Below, piece by piece: positions 1-12,150 of a DNA stretch of 64,000 nt (position 1 is its first letter; each line of letters starts with the position of its first letter). Below the pieces are notes generated by a model. That model was not told the DNA's origin and did no database searches. It saw only the letters and a program-made list of their open reading frames with translations. Source of the stretch: Onchidella celtica. Its lineage: Eukaryota; Mollusca; Gastropoda; Systellommatophora; Onchidiidae. The stretch is taken from the NCBI GenBank assembly GCA_963931925.1, contig OZ007569.1, positions 71,799,618 through 71,863,617 of the forward strand, in the 5' to 3' direction. Made by a program: the position numbers and the translations under genes.

Positions 1-150
1 CCCTACCGACATAACATACAGGATGGAGACATTCGTTCTTCTCCTGTAGAAGACAAGCGCCGACACCAGAGTCCGACGCATCCGTTCTGAGGATAAAATT
101 AGATCGAAAATCGGGTAATATCAGAATGGGTATCAAATGCTGTCTGACAC
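1..150 (-). pseudogene. RNase H start of Ty3/Gypsy pol (partial, frameshifted)
   Basis: On the minus strand this edge encodes the beginning of a retrotransposon RNase H, including a TDASDSGVGA motif whose aspartate is the first catalytic acid of the family. It lies in a different frame from the reverse transcriptase just upstream: that frame stops near position 99, while the RNase H frame is already readable around 130. A one-base indel near 130-140 therefore separates them. The domain continues beyond the left edge of the window, so its other catalytic residues and the 3' LTR cannot be seen. It belongs to the same dead element as the next entries. Confidence 0.75.
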
Positions 151-1412
151 TCAGACGTCCACTGGACCTTATCGGGTTGTCCCTTCTTAGTAAGGTCAGT
201 AAGAGAAGATGACAAGGAGGAAAAATTTGGAATGAACTTTCTGTAATAATTTAAAATTCCCACTAAGCTTCTGACTTGTTTCTTTGTTTTTGGGATTTGC
301 AACCCTACTAATTTGTCAATTTTTGTTCCTTCAGGCCTCTGAACACCTCTACCCACGATATGTCCTAAGAATACTATCTCTGGACATGCCAAATCCATCT
401 TTGCGGGTTTAGCAGTTAACCCAAAATGACGTAATCGTTCAAAAATTACCGTTAGTGTCTGAATATGATCAGACCATGTCGACGTATGACATGCTATATC
501 GTCAAAGAATGACACGACATTAGGTATGTCCTTCAACACTAGTCTCATTAATCGTGCAAACGTCGCTGGCGCGTTTACCAACCCAAATGGCATGACCTTA
601 AATTGGAATAATCCAATGGGCGTTTGGAACGCCGTGTATTGTTTAGACTCCTCAGTAAGGGGGATTTCCCAGTAGCCTTTCGTCAAATCTATCTTGGAAA
701 ACCACGTGGACCCGGCCAATGAAGCTATTAATTCCTCCTGAAACGGAATAGGCTCCCTATCGCCTACCGTAATAGTGTTCAATCCTCGAAAATCAATACA
801 GAAACGCACCGATCCATCAAGTTTTTTCACGAGGACGATGGGTGATGAATACGGCGATGTTGATGGTTCTATCACATCTAACTTCAACATTGACTCAACT
901 TCCCCTACGACTCTATCTCTTGAAGAAAACGGCAGCGGATAAGGTCTAAGAAATACTGGCTTATCCGAAGTCAACTTTATTTGGTGCTGGATCACGGCAG
1001 TGCGACCCGGCAAATCCGTAATAACATCCGGGAACGATGCCAACAGGGTCTTAAGTTCCCTACTCCTTGAACTCGTAAGGTCAGGGTTAATTTTTACGTC
1101 CCTGTAACCTTGTGTCGGAGTTAACTCCGGCAATTGAATTTGTAACTCTTCCTGCGCCTCGGTGTCGCTTACGTCACAGTCCGACTGGTCTACGACCCCG
1201 GTACAAGCAATAGAGAAGACAGTCTCCTCTGGTTTTGTCTGTGCACACAGATACTGTGGTCTCTCATAAAATCTCTGTAGCATATTAACATGGAAAACCT
1301 TACTCGTTCCATCAATGTGGATAGCGTAATCTACCTTTGAAACAACTCGCTCAATAACATAAGGGCCTTTCCATGTCATCAATAACTTATTATGGTCCGT
1401 AGGTAACAACAA
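99..1412 (-). pseudogene. Ty3/Gypsy integrase C-terminal tail plus reverse transcriptase (broken)
   Basis: This 437-codon minus-strand frame begins with the end of a Gypsy integrase (WKGPYVIERV, then VFHVNMLQRFYER, about residues 14-50). It continues through a linker into the typical RT entry (PVFLRPYPLPF) and the RT palm: SKIDLTKGYW (catalytic Asp, about residue 238), MPFGLVNAPATF (about 273) and FFDDI (the two catalytic Asp, about 302). RT motifs look intact. The frame ends abruptly after KVQWTSECQTAF, where RNase H should start. Integrase upstream of RT is opposite to standard Ty3/Gypsy order and matches the order known for Gmr1-like Gypsy elements. A one-base difference in a T-run near 1432-1437 separates this frame from the gag frame. 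Confidence 0.9.
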
Positions 1413-1431
1413 CAGAACCTTGTCTCCTGGC

Positions 1432-3771
1432 TTAAAAAATCCTCAATTTGGAACCTCTATCTTCATAGTTTTTCTCTCTTTTTGAAGCGCTACTAGAAGC
1501 TTCTTCCATAATAGTGCGCGCTGAAGATACTCTCTGTCCTATCGTCTTTTGGCACGCACTGCACGTCTTACAATACAGCCGTACATCTCTATGTATCGCT
1601 GGCCAATAAAAATCTTTCAGAACTCTCTCCTTGGTTCTAGCACTTCCCATATGACCCGCTAATGGAACATCATGGGCCAGACGCAATACTGTAGCAATTA
1701 ACGACCGTGGCACGACGACCTGCTTTTGAACAGAAGCCACTGTGACGTACATACGGAACAGAATGCCCCCCTGGACAAAAAAAGAAGATGACCCGTTCTT
1801 GTATTTCCTCGTTTTCTCGGTTCGCGCTTCCCCAAAACATGGGTTTAATGATGGATCCTCCCTTTGTAATCTCGCCAAGCGCTCTGGCGTGATATCTAGG
1901 TTGACCGCTGGCGTTGCCAAAGGTCTAATCTTAGCTTTATCAGCTACTTGTCGACGTGTCTCGACTGCGGCACAAAAGTCAATACCTTTTGATTGAGACC
2001 ATGCCTGCACATTCTCTTCGGAAGGGGAAACTACCCGTGATACATTCCCAATGATGAGCTGGGCGCCCGGAAAACAACCAACGACTGCCTCGACTTCCCC
2101 GCTAAGGAAAGGTGTATCTATCACTATTCTCGCCATCGGTAATTTCTCAATGGCCCCCGAAAATTGGATGCACGGGACAGTCTCTCCTGTAAGCTGTGAC
2201 TCCCGAATGCAGTCCCTATGTACTCCCACAACGGTAGATCCTGTATCTCGTAAAACCGAGACCGGTTCGTCCCCAACAAACCCCGGATAAACCCTAAGAC
2301 CACTTCCTGTATGACATGAATTTATAACGGGGATCTTTCTCCCACAAGGTAAAACACCGGAAGATAATAACTTCTCACAACTGGGACACTTAGAATACTG
2401 TCCGCCTCCGTTGTCCGATGTAACACACGCAGCCGCATGATGAAATTTATTAGGGGAACATGGACTGGAGCTACTGTCCACGTTCGCCGCTATTCTACCT
2501 GTAGGGCAGTTCACGCTGATGTGATCCGCTCTACCGCAGTTCCAACACTTCGCGGCCCTACACTCGCGCGAAAAGTTACCCACGCGTCCGCAAGTCCAAC
2601 ACTCCGCTCCCTTTGCTGCACTAGGCCTGGGTCCCCGTGACCCATCGCGACCGGAACTAAAGTCCCTATGCCGTCGGTCATCGGCAAAGGTCACAAATCG
2701 CCCCCGGCCATTACCGCGACCTAGCCCTCCTGCTCGGTCAAACTTACCGGAACCATATGCAGGTGATTGGTGATAGCCCCTACGCTGCCCCTGGGCTTGC
2801 CCGCTATAGGCACCACGCTGACGCGACCTGTCCCCAAGTCCTGCCGGCGACCCCTCGACAACGGCGACGTATCCAGCATCCTGGACGTACGCCCTGGCGA
2901 CTGGTTTGGACGGATGCGCCGTACGGTATGCCTCCGCCAACTTAGACGCCTCCTGCACCGTCGCGGGTTCGTTCTCTTTCAGGAAAGCCACCAGATCTTT
3001 GTGGCACGACGCGTACAGCTGGTCACGGATCATTAGGTCTTTCAGTTTAGCGAAATCCGTGCCCACATGCGCCAAGTCTACCCAGTTCGCGAAATACTCA
3101 GTTAGTCTCGCGACGAAGGCAGCAAAGTCCTCCCTGGTATCTGCACGTGCTCGCCTAAACTGCTCCCGGAAATATTCCTCGGTACGCGCAAATCGGCGAA
3201 GCAGCAAAGCCTTCAGCTTATCGTAATCTTGCACGTCTTCGCGCTGTAGCTCTTTAAAGTAGGTTAACGCTCGCCCCTGCAATAGAGACGCCAGGTATGT
3301 GGCCCATAATTCCTTATTTTCCCCCCATTGCAATTGTGCGTTCAGTTCGAACCTATAAAGGAAGGCGTCTATGTCGTCCTTCCGGTCGTCGAACGTAGGG
3401 AGCTTAATCCTAACGCCACCTTTATTGTGTACCTGCCGCTCAACTGTTTCCGTTGGCGTATTCTTTTTGATTTCCAGCTCGGCGATTCTTATTCGCGCCT
3501 CTCTCTCCTGTTGGTTATCCCTAGCCTCTATCTCCCGCTCTTGGGCTTCTATCTCCTTTAACTTTATCTCCCTTTCCTGCTCCTGAGCCTTAGCCTCTCT
3601 TTCCTGCTGCTGAGCCTCTATTTCTCTCTCCTGAGCCTCTTTTTCTCGCTCTCTATCTTTAGCACGCTCATCGCGCATTTCTGCCTGCTGTTCTTTAATC
3701 CAGCCGCGTAGCTCTTCTCCCTCCAGGCCAAGTTCCGTACCCAATTTCATGAGCTCACGGAGATCCGCCAT
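1432..3771 (-). pseudogene. Ty3/Gypsy gag-protease-integrase zinc domain, integrase core deleted
   Basis: A 779-codon minus-strand frame. Residues 1-110 are a Glu/Gln/Arg-rich coiled coil and about 115-290 a Gag-like capsid region. A Gly/Arg-rich linker is followed by two zinc knuckles at about 390-425. The second is CX2CX4HX4C, while the first has Asn in place of His. A retropepsin-like segment with RDTGST lies at about 507-512. The integrase H2C2 zinc domain (LAHDVPLAGHMG ... CKTCSACQKT) is at about 697-740. The roughly 200-residue D,D-35-E catalytic core expected next is absent: the sequence jumps to the basic pre-tail segment SASKREKNYEDRGSKLR. The stop at 1432 follows a T-run frameshift. 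The start codon was chosen because it opens the coiled coil directly after the leader. Confidence 0.9.
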
Positions 3772-4720
3772 TTCACAGATTTATGGTTATGGTATCTATT
3801 ATGAAAACGGCTAACCTGTCGGTATGATCACCACCGACACGACCAGAGACCTGAGATCACACCAGATATAACAATACCCAATTGTCTCAAATACAATTCA
3901 GAAACACCCCTAACTGAACATTCTACAGCCTACTCTAACTAATTCTATGTTTATAAAATGTCTAGCACTATTAAATAACAAAACGAAAGGAAAAGATAAG
4001 AATGAGAAAATTCAGTAGAAGGACCACAAGTACGTCAAGGACAACGAACCAGACTAAGACAAAGACCTAAAAAAGAAAATATAATGGAAAAAAATGCAAC
4101 CTAAATACGCCGATTACACTACAAGGTACGAACAAGAACAGAGTCTGAAAAAAAAGAACGTATCTACAAATAGGTAAGAGAGGGACAAGAGAAACGTCTT
4201 CCTAAAACAACGAGGAAGATAGAACGCTACAACTAAACAATAACAAAGCCCTAAAGACTGTTCACCGTGGTGAACGAAGTTCCAAGTTTCCCACACCTTT
4301 TTTTTTAAAAGGATAAACTAAGTTCACCACAGCAAACCCGCGCCACCGCCCATATAATCAATTACAACGAAAACAGAAAAACAGCGGAAAAAGACAGAAG
4401 AAAAGACAGCCCTCAATCCAGGGTACAAAATTTCAGAATTTCACTTAACTTTCACCCTTGATCTAAATTTCTCCCGTTTTCTCGGAGCTCTGGCTGCTTG
4501 ACCTCTACAGGCTGGCACGCACACTCTCTGCAGAAATTTAAGTACACATTAGTACATATTTATAGCAATACATGCATCAATACATATTCATAAATATACA
4601 TAAATCATATCATGAAATATCCATTCATCCCACGAACAAAGACAACAGCACGAATTCCTAGCACAACAGAAAAACAAGTAGATATAACAAATACACAATG
4701 TCAAAATGACCACAGGTAAA
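3772..4720 (-). other. Leader (5' UTR) of the Gypsy element
   Basis: About 950 bases between the primer-binding site and the gag start, A-rich on the plus strand, with no long reading frame. Its place between PBS and gag makes it the untranslated leader, which in such elements normally carries packaging and dimerization signals. No specific motif was recognised. Confidence 0.6.
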
Positions 4721-4735
4721 CAGGACGAGCCCCCA
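4721..4735 (-). other. Primer-binding site, tRNA-Pro-like
   Basis: The minus strand reads TGGGGGCTCGTCCTG, one base inside the LTR end. The first 13 bases match the classical tRNA-Pro primer site known from gammaretroviruses, and the match then decays. Adjacency to the LTR terminus supports the call. The primer identity is inferred from the match only. Confidence 0.7.
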
Positions 4736-4736
4736 C

Positions 4737-5851
4737 TGTCACAAATCCCAGACTGGGAGATGTAATAAGTTATGACAGGACAACAATCACGAACGAACAA
4801 GTTTAACACTTAACAGAACAACCCATCAGACTCACACATTTATTAAACATAATTATACATATAATAGCGCAATTACATACATGATATTATTGAAATGACT
4901 TGCCGTACAACGGCCTTATTCTCACACACACTCTCCCTCGGATCCACAATCCGGTAGTTACTCCTAAAGGCACTTCGGCCTCAGCCTCTCCCCTCAGGGT
5001 CTTAATAGCACCTTAGTAATTCACTGGCACCGCAGTCTCTCCATATCACCGCCTATTGTCATACAACTTATCAGTTCACTTGCCCATCAACATGGCAATA
5101 CTATGGTATCTCATTCACTCTCATATCTACGTCCCTGTCCGTGGCCTGACTGCCACGACTTTAGGTGCCTCTACTGTCCTACACCGACAGTCTCACTTCT
5201 GGCCTATGTATGGCCTCCGGCCCTATGCTGGCCTATCACTTGTGCTCATCGAGGTGGCTCTTCGGCCCCGTCCCCGACACCTACAAGAATAACATTACAT
5301 TGGTATAACACCCTTCCATTCTATTCACTCCACCTCTCCTTACAACTCATGAAGTGTACACATAATAGTTCACCTTTCACTCACCACACATCTTACGGTA
5401 ACACATCTCCATCGGAGTATACAATACTCACTCGTGCTACAAATCCATGAACTCACTTTCATCTATCGCTCATGGCGCACATTGCTATATCCAATATCAA
5501 GGACTTCCACATTCCTCACATATACTTATTCACATCATGGTAATAGACGAATATAATATAATACATCAATCATAATAATCAATCAACGTTCTACATACCA
5601 GTCATTACTGGAAAGACTCTCTCGCTAGTCTTCTCGACTGCTCCCTTTATGTCCGCCCGATGGGCTCTTATTCACAGGTCCGCTCCGTAGGACCTTCTAA
5701 CTTGCAGTGATAGTAATGCCGCGCTTTCGCCTCATTCAGACCCCCCCACTACTCACAACAGCACGCTTAACTTGCTGTCTACTGTGAGCCCTTCTTACTC
5801 TACACCCGCTCTGTAGCAATCCCCTTAATTGCACTCACTCCACTCGTGACA
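4737..5851 (-). repeat. 5' LTR of the Gypsy element (1115 bp)
   Basis: Bounded by TGTCAC (plus 4737-4742) and GTGACA (plus 5846-5851), a perfect 6-bp terminal inverted repeat of the TG...CA type, with the primer site immediately inside. On the minus strand an AATAAA lies at plus 4839-4844, about 100 bases before the LTR end, a fitting polyadenylation signal. The partner LTR lies left of the window, so LTR-LTR identity (insertion age) and the target duplication cannot be measured. The flank right of 5851 begins CCCTT. Confidence 0.75.
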
Positions 5852-5879
5852 CCCTTCTAATTGATCCACCCAGCAATCC

Positions 5880-6045
5880 GCCCGTCCACCCCATGCACCC
5901 ATTCCTCTGTCGGACTGTCCATCCCTCAGTCCATCAGTCAATCCATCCATCCACTCGTCTGTCCATCCATCCATCCATCCATCTATCTATCCATCCAAAC
6001 ACCTCACTAATCCATCTATCTGTCCGTCCACATTCCCATTTTCCA
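5880..6045. repeat. CCAT/CTGT-rich tetranucleotide simple repeat
   Basis: Degenerate CCAT, CTGT and CTAT units, cleanest around 5940-6000. It starts about 30 bases beyond the LTR end, so the Gypsy element inserted next to or within a simple repeat. Confidence 0.8.
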
Positions 6046-8761
6046 CCGTGTATCCAGCGTTGATCCAATCTGACAGCCGCGCCAGGGCAAATCTCTGATG
6101 TATCAAATTAAATTGTGGCGGCATGAAGCCCCAGCTTCCATAAATGGCCATCGGAGTGTTTTTTTTTTTTGGGGGGGGGGGGGTACAATACTGTGTTCAT
6201 GTGTTGGGGTAGGGTGGGCGTGGGTGCAGACAGACAGTCACAGAGATAAGAGACTGAGGGGGACAGAAAAATGTCCACAATCGATGAGAACGTTTTCTTG
6301 ATTTTTCTTTTCTTCAATTATTTACTTTTTCCTTCTAGCAGTTGCTTGTGTGTGTGTGTGGTGAGAGGTAGCTGGGGCAGAACTAGATCTTCAGCTGGAC
6401 GGAGGGGGGGGGGCGGAGGATTGGGCACATTCTGAGAATCTCATCATCCTCTCTATCACCTCCGACTATTTCTGTAATGTGGAGAAGACTGAGAGAGGCA
6501 ACAATTAGATTTGTGATTGTGTTGAGGACAGCTAAATGGTCTGGCCATTGGTACGGACACAGGACTGATTTCATTTCTCTTCACTGGGCTTTTGTTTTCT
6601 TCTTGACTTGTACAGAGTGTGACTAGTCAGTCCAGATAGAAAGCTAATATTTCATGGTTACAAATGGACGACCATCCGGCAGTCACATTTGTAAAATCTT
6701 CTGATAGTTCAATGGTCTACATCATCATCATCGTCATCATGGTTATACATGGGCGACGGTCCCCGCAGGAATGTTGTTAGGGACGCGTAGTCTATCTACA
6801 GCCAGGTGTTTGGAAAAGTTTCTCACTTTATACCGGAAGAATTTGAACGTCCACAGCTTTAGTTGAGGTATTTTAAGTATTGTCACAAATGAATGATCAG
6901 AATCTGTATACTGGGTTCCTTTGTTTCGTTAGCACTAGAGGCAGTGACTGTCATTGTGTGTTTTGGCGGATGTTATCGATCGCACCAGACATTTTCCCAC
7001 CAGATATATTGAACTTCCTTACCACAAGGGCGGCTGGCGCAATGCGGTCGGGACAGTTGAAACTTTGAACTGTGCAATAATTACTTGTGATGTTGCAAGC
7101 GAAATCTACAAATTAATTTAAAAGAGTTTTATCATATTTACAAAATTCGTGTCACAGATAGATATACTTTACAGTTCAGGCCCTTTCACGCCAGATTTTT
7201 AATTCCATTTTTATGATCTTAGCTAAGTAAGAATCTGAAAGCGGAAAAGCCAAAGTCAGATCAGGGAAAAAAAACAACGCAAAGACGCAAAGTGGCAGTT
7301 TTCGCGCCCGCGCGCCATTTAACTCAAACCTCAAACTCAAACCATGCTCATCTACATTGTTGCCATGCTGTCCTGTGCTGAAGATGCTAAGCTGTCAGTT
7401 TGTGTAGGTTTTTGTGGTCTCGGGTCGCCTCACGTTGGGAGTTCTGCCTGAGACACAAAGTGTGACATCCCATACTGAATGGAGGATTACCTAAACATGG
7501 ATGTGTGTGTGTGTGTGTTTTATTGTGTGTATGTAGGTGGTAGCCACTGACTTTTGGTCTGCCAAGTCCGTGTGTCCGATTGCTACACAATAGCTCCCTG
7601 CCTCCCTGCTGCGTGTCGGGGGTGGTTGATGGATGTTTCTGGTAGGATCTCCGTACTGTCTTATCATGCTGTTATATAATTCTATCTATCGTCTTGCTTC
7701 TTCCTAGCACAGCATGAACGCTGCCGTGTCCCTTTGCTTTCTCCAAACTCAAACACCCTTCTCTCCTTCTCTCTTTCCTCTTCCCCATTTCTGCCATCGC
7801 ATTGGAAACGCAAGGACTAAAAACATCCAACAGTATTAGAGTCAGGGTTTTAAAACATTTCATGCTGTCGTCTTCTCCGTGGGCTAGCGAACTAAAGACA
7901 CCTTGGCGAGGACGACGGAGATATTGAGCATAAACCCTGCCCCGTTTAAGTGTATGTGGCCATTTGATTATTGACCGCTAACCTGTGGAGTTTCTTCTTC
8001 TCCTTCACCTGAAGCGCCCATGTCGCGGTCGTCATACTATTTTATTCACATTCAAGCATTTTTTTTTAAACCTAGAAATTGTATCTTAATGCGCTGTTAT
8101 ATTTTGTGTGTTGTATGGTCGGCCATGTCTAGGATTTACTTTTTAGAATGAATCAGTTCTGACCGTGAAGTTATGGTGCGCTAAAGTTGACAGGAGCGGT
8201 TTGCACTAAATGTGCCATGACGGTCAAATCTTGGATTATTCTCAGCTGTGCCCACTCCGCTACCCGCAGGTTACTGCAGGGTATTTGACCTCAGTAACTT
8301 TTCACCTCCAGATTTTATGTTCACGTTCGTGGGAGGACAACATTTTATGTTCTTTAAATACCTACTTCATTCTAGCTCTGATAGTAATAACTGACTGATC
8401 CCTTACCCTATAGCCTTTCCCCGCCTTGTCACCTTGGCCATAATAATGTTGCTGTTGTTGTTTTTGTTGTTGTTGATGGAATCAGTGACCTGGGAAATGA
8501 AAGTTGTGGTATTGACCTGGCTATGACTGTGTGGTTCTTGTGTTTGATCTGTGGGTTTGCTGACTGCACGGTGACTGTTGACTTCCTCACAGTGTCTGCT
8601 GTCTCGTAGGATAATGGTCCCTGTAGGTAGGAGTATGTCGTTATGTGTTTTTGTATGGATGGACTGTCTGTGGATATCTGTCTGTCTGTCCTTCCGCCTG
8701 TCTGTCTGTCTATCTATCAATTTATCTATCTGTCTATCCTCCCTCTCCCCTGTGTGTTTTT

Positions 8762-8808
<47 letters not shown>

Positions 8809-9542
8809 GAGATAGATAGAGAGAGAAAATGGTCAGACTTCTATGGCTGTGATGGAGCACATTATCGGACTGCGCCACTAAACAATCAGAAAGTAGGTCA
8901 CGAAGACAGCAGACATCAGAATTGATTAGCCATGAACCTGGATAAAGACTAGATATATAATATGCGGTAGAATAGGAGACACATCAAGTCCGTGTTTGAA
9001 ATGGGCTTGAAAGCTTGAAACCATGTACCTGGTCTCCGGGCAGTTTCCTGGTAAGACATGTGGGTAAAGATTGTTTCGACCATGAGTCAATGTCTGCAAA
9101 TTTGGACTCAAGATATCACTGCAAATATTACTCGTACACGCTGCTAAAGTTCATTGTGCTAGTTAATGTAGACATGAGATACATATATTTAGTAGACTGA
9201 TCAAGGTCGATTCACCAATATTCTTCATGAATACTCAAGAATAGTAAAGTTGTTAAACTTGAATCTGCGGTGTAAAATTGACAATGTATATTCATGCATT
9301 TCTCTGCTGTTTCTGCTGGCACTTCGTGTTTTAGAAAGTTTGAGTCAGGAAGCAAATATGTCGTCTCGACAACAGACATATAATTATGTGAGGAAGATGT
9401 AAGAGGATAGGCTGATGGAACAGAGTGATAGGGCAGAAAGAGACCAGATGCGCTCACCATCTACCCAGAGTTTTAGAAAGACTCGCAAAGATACAGCATT
9501 TGGATAGAGAACTAGCTACATATATGGGGGGGGGGGATTTGG
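6046..9542. other. Non-coding stretch with simple repeats
   Basis: No frame here resembles a conserved protein and no exon-like signal was found. Contents are a T-run joined to a G-run at about 6159-6183, a GT tract at 7502-7519, a TCATCA tract near 6720, and a large CTGT/CTAT then (GT)n then GATA block at 8660-8825. It lies upstream of the KASH gene and could be intergenic or a long 5' intron. Confidence 0.6.
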
Positions 9543-9670
9543 CATATTTTTGTATGCGACATTTTGTGGGTTTTCAGGTTTTGTCATGAAAATGGTTCGC
9601 TCACTTCTAATTTCATTATGTGTAAGCGTCATTCCAATCGGTTGAAAGCTTTTCGAGATAGTGTTTGTGA
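9543..9670 (+). repeat. Interspersed repeat, copy 1 of an inverted pair
   Basis: About 125 bases containing GTCATTCCAATCGGTTGAAA match the reverse complement of 11602-11715 with moderate divergence. Family unknown. No terminal repeats or target duplication were recognised. Confidence 0.6.
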
Positions 9671-11601
9671 TTAAAAGTTTTATGCGATTTAGCCCTTTCG
9701 CCGGCCAAGTTTCAGTCCACATTATCTCGAGAAGGCAAAAATGCGCACGCAACAATATGGCAAATACCCGACGATATCTTCTTACAGGTGCACCAAAATA
9801 TGGTGAACTTGTACGCGGTGTTGGATGATCAAGTCAAGTAGTGTTTGGTGAATAAGAAAAAGCCCCAGGTTTGCTTTGTGTAAGCTGATCTGTAGCCAGA
9901 TAAAGCAAGGGATTACGTAGCTCAGCGTAGCAGTGGAGAAATGGGGTCGCCATTTCCTGACTGACATGCTTGAAGGGTTAACATTGTGTATTGTGGGGCA
10001 GGCCTCCGGGCCGCTGGTAGTGGAGAAAAGCAGATTAACCTTTCAGGTATGGCTATGGCCAGACCTCTGGGTAGATCAATAGACATAATATATGAGCTGT
10101 TCTCACGCGAAACTCAGTGACCAAAGCATAGTTTTGAGCTGCCGGGGACAGAGGTAATCACAGCAAGCTGCTGAGTCTAGGTCCTGTACCCCGACGATAC
10201 CCCGCCTGTAGGCCAGCTGTAGCTCCCACATTATCATAGAGACAATGGCGAATCCGGATCCATGTCTCCTGGAACCGTTAGTCAGGTTAGAATTTCCGAG
10301 GTTGAATTCCTGGGAGCAAAGGGTTTTGTGTATTGGGAGGGGGAGGGGGTGAAGAAAGATTTCACCTGACCCAACAGTTCCGCACCAGATCTGTTTTGCT
10401 GTGAAATCTGGCGGAAGGTGTAAACTGCTTCACACCAGATCCCGGTCTGCAGCGACGTCGTCAACCTCAGTAGCTCAACATAAGCCATGACCTAGGCAGC
10501 ATTGTCTTATTTGTAGCTGAACATCGGGGTTGAATGGTGTAATCTCACAGGCTGAAGTAATCTCCAATTAATGTCTGAGGGAGATGGGACAATGTGGGAA
10601 TTAAGAAATTCGAACGTATGCGCTGATGCCGATTCAGGCAAGTGTATTTAGTTTTGAAATGGATGAAGATGCAACTCTTAACTTGAATGATTTGGGTGGG
10701 AAGCCGTTCACTTGCACTGCATTAGGGAAATATCTGTGTTGTGTAGAGAAGGATATTGATGTAGTGGCCGTGGCTGATGGCATTTGATTTGCCGTTCAAG
10801 TTTTATGGCTTGTGTCATGCCAGACAGAGCATGTGACTGTATTATGGCTAAACATTTCGCCAAGTTTACGAGGCAGTGGACAGGCTCCGATGTTTGAACC
10901 CGAACCTACTACGATTGATGTAGGTTTTGACCGCTGGCGCTGAATTGTCCCATTTATCGTGATTGATCTCGTCTGTAGTCATTGGTGGTGATGTCCACAT
11001 CAAAGCATACTTTGTGCGGCGTCCACTGACCCTTGTGTGATTGGATGGTCCATAGATCGGCTGTCTGTAGAAACCCTCAGATCTATCTTGAGATCCATAA
11101 AGTGAAGTACACTCGACGGATTTGATGACAGTTTATGTTCTTAGTTTGTTACAATACAGTACTATTCTGTCAGATTTCCTGTCAATTCACCTCCCCGCCC
11201 CCTTATAACACTATATTGCCTGTTTCCACAAGGTGGACTTTAGGGTGCTTTATAGTGAAATGGTAACAGCTCTCTGTCTGTCTGTCTCTCCCTCTCTCTC
11301 TCTCTGAGATGAAAATGTTAGGTGCAACACAAAGATTTTGAAACCCTTGAATTTTGATTTAGCGACACGCCAGTTCACGGTTTCACTGTTTGTTTTTTTT
11401 TTTTGGGGGGGGGGGGGGTACTTTACTGTTGCTTGATTCTCAGAGCATGGTCAATTCAAATTTCATATTTTAAATAAAAATCTGGACAAGACCGCCACAA
11501 ACTAGTGTCGCCTGTACCGTTTTCAAAATTTTAATGTGCAGGGATGAAAACAAACACACATGGAAAATGCCCAAATGAGATTGAACCTTTGAAGAACTGC
11601 G
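9671..11601. other. Non-coding stretch
   Basis: No supported exon or named element. A CTGT/CT-rich tract sits at 11273-11304 and a T-run joined to a G-run at about 11393-11419. Confidence 0.5.
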
Positions 11602-11715
11602 TCACAAACACATACCTCGAAAAGGTTTTAACCAATTGGAATGACACTTATACCTAATGAAATTAAGAGTGAGAGAACCACTTTCACGACAAAACCTCAA
11701 AATCCGGAAAATATG
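11602..11715 (-). repeat. Interspersed repeat, copy 2 of an inverted pair
   Basis: Reverse-complement match to 9543-9670, sharing the TCATTCCAATTGGTT core and the flanking TTTTGTCGTGAAA segment. About 2 kb separates the two copies. Confidence 0.6.
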
Positions 11716-12005
11716 TACAACAATAATAATAAATACCCCAGATAACTACTGTGAATGAATCCGGTAATCATTATTGTTCGGATCGCAACTGGTCTGTAAA
11801 CTGGACTGTGCACACTTCTGTAGCTGCTGAGCTGTTCAACTTTGTCCGTAAACAAAACAAACGTAACATTGCTGTTATCTCAGGCTTACCATTCGAAGTA
11901 CAATACAAGCTAGCCAGCTGGACAGCATTGTTGATTGACCTACAAATCCAGTAGCACGGCGCAGGCTGGTAACATGTCACACACGTTTGCTGGATTAGTT
12001 TTACT

Positions 12006-12150
12006 GATTGTCTGTCCGCTGGTCTGTTTGGCGGAGTGTTCGTCAGCTGGTCTGTTTGACCATCTGTCCGGAGTGTCGTTCAGTTGGTCTGTTTGGCAGA
12101 CTGTCCGGAGTGTCTGTCCGCTGGTCTGTATGACTGCCTGTCCGTTTTTT
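12006..12150 (+). repeat. Degenerate minisatellite of CTGTCCG/CTGGTCTGTTTGGC units
   Basis: Repeated blocks such as GTCCGCTGGTCTGTTTGGC recur with gaps across about 145 bases. An open frame here is only a by-product of the repeat. The rest of 11716-13292 shows no recognisable element. Confidence 0.6.
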
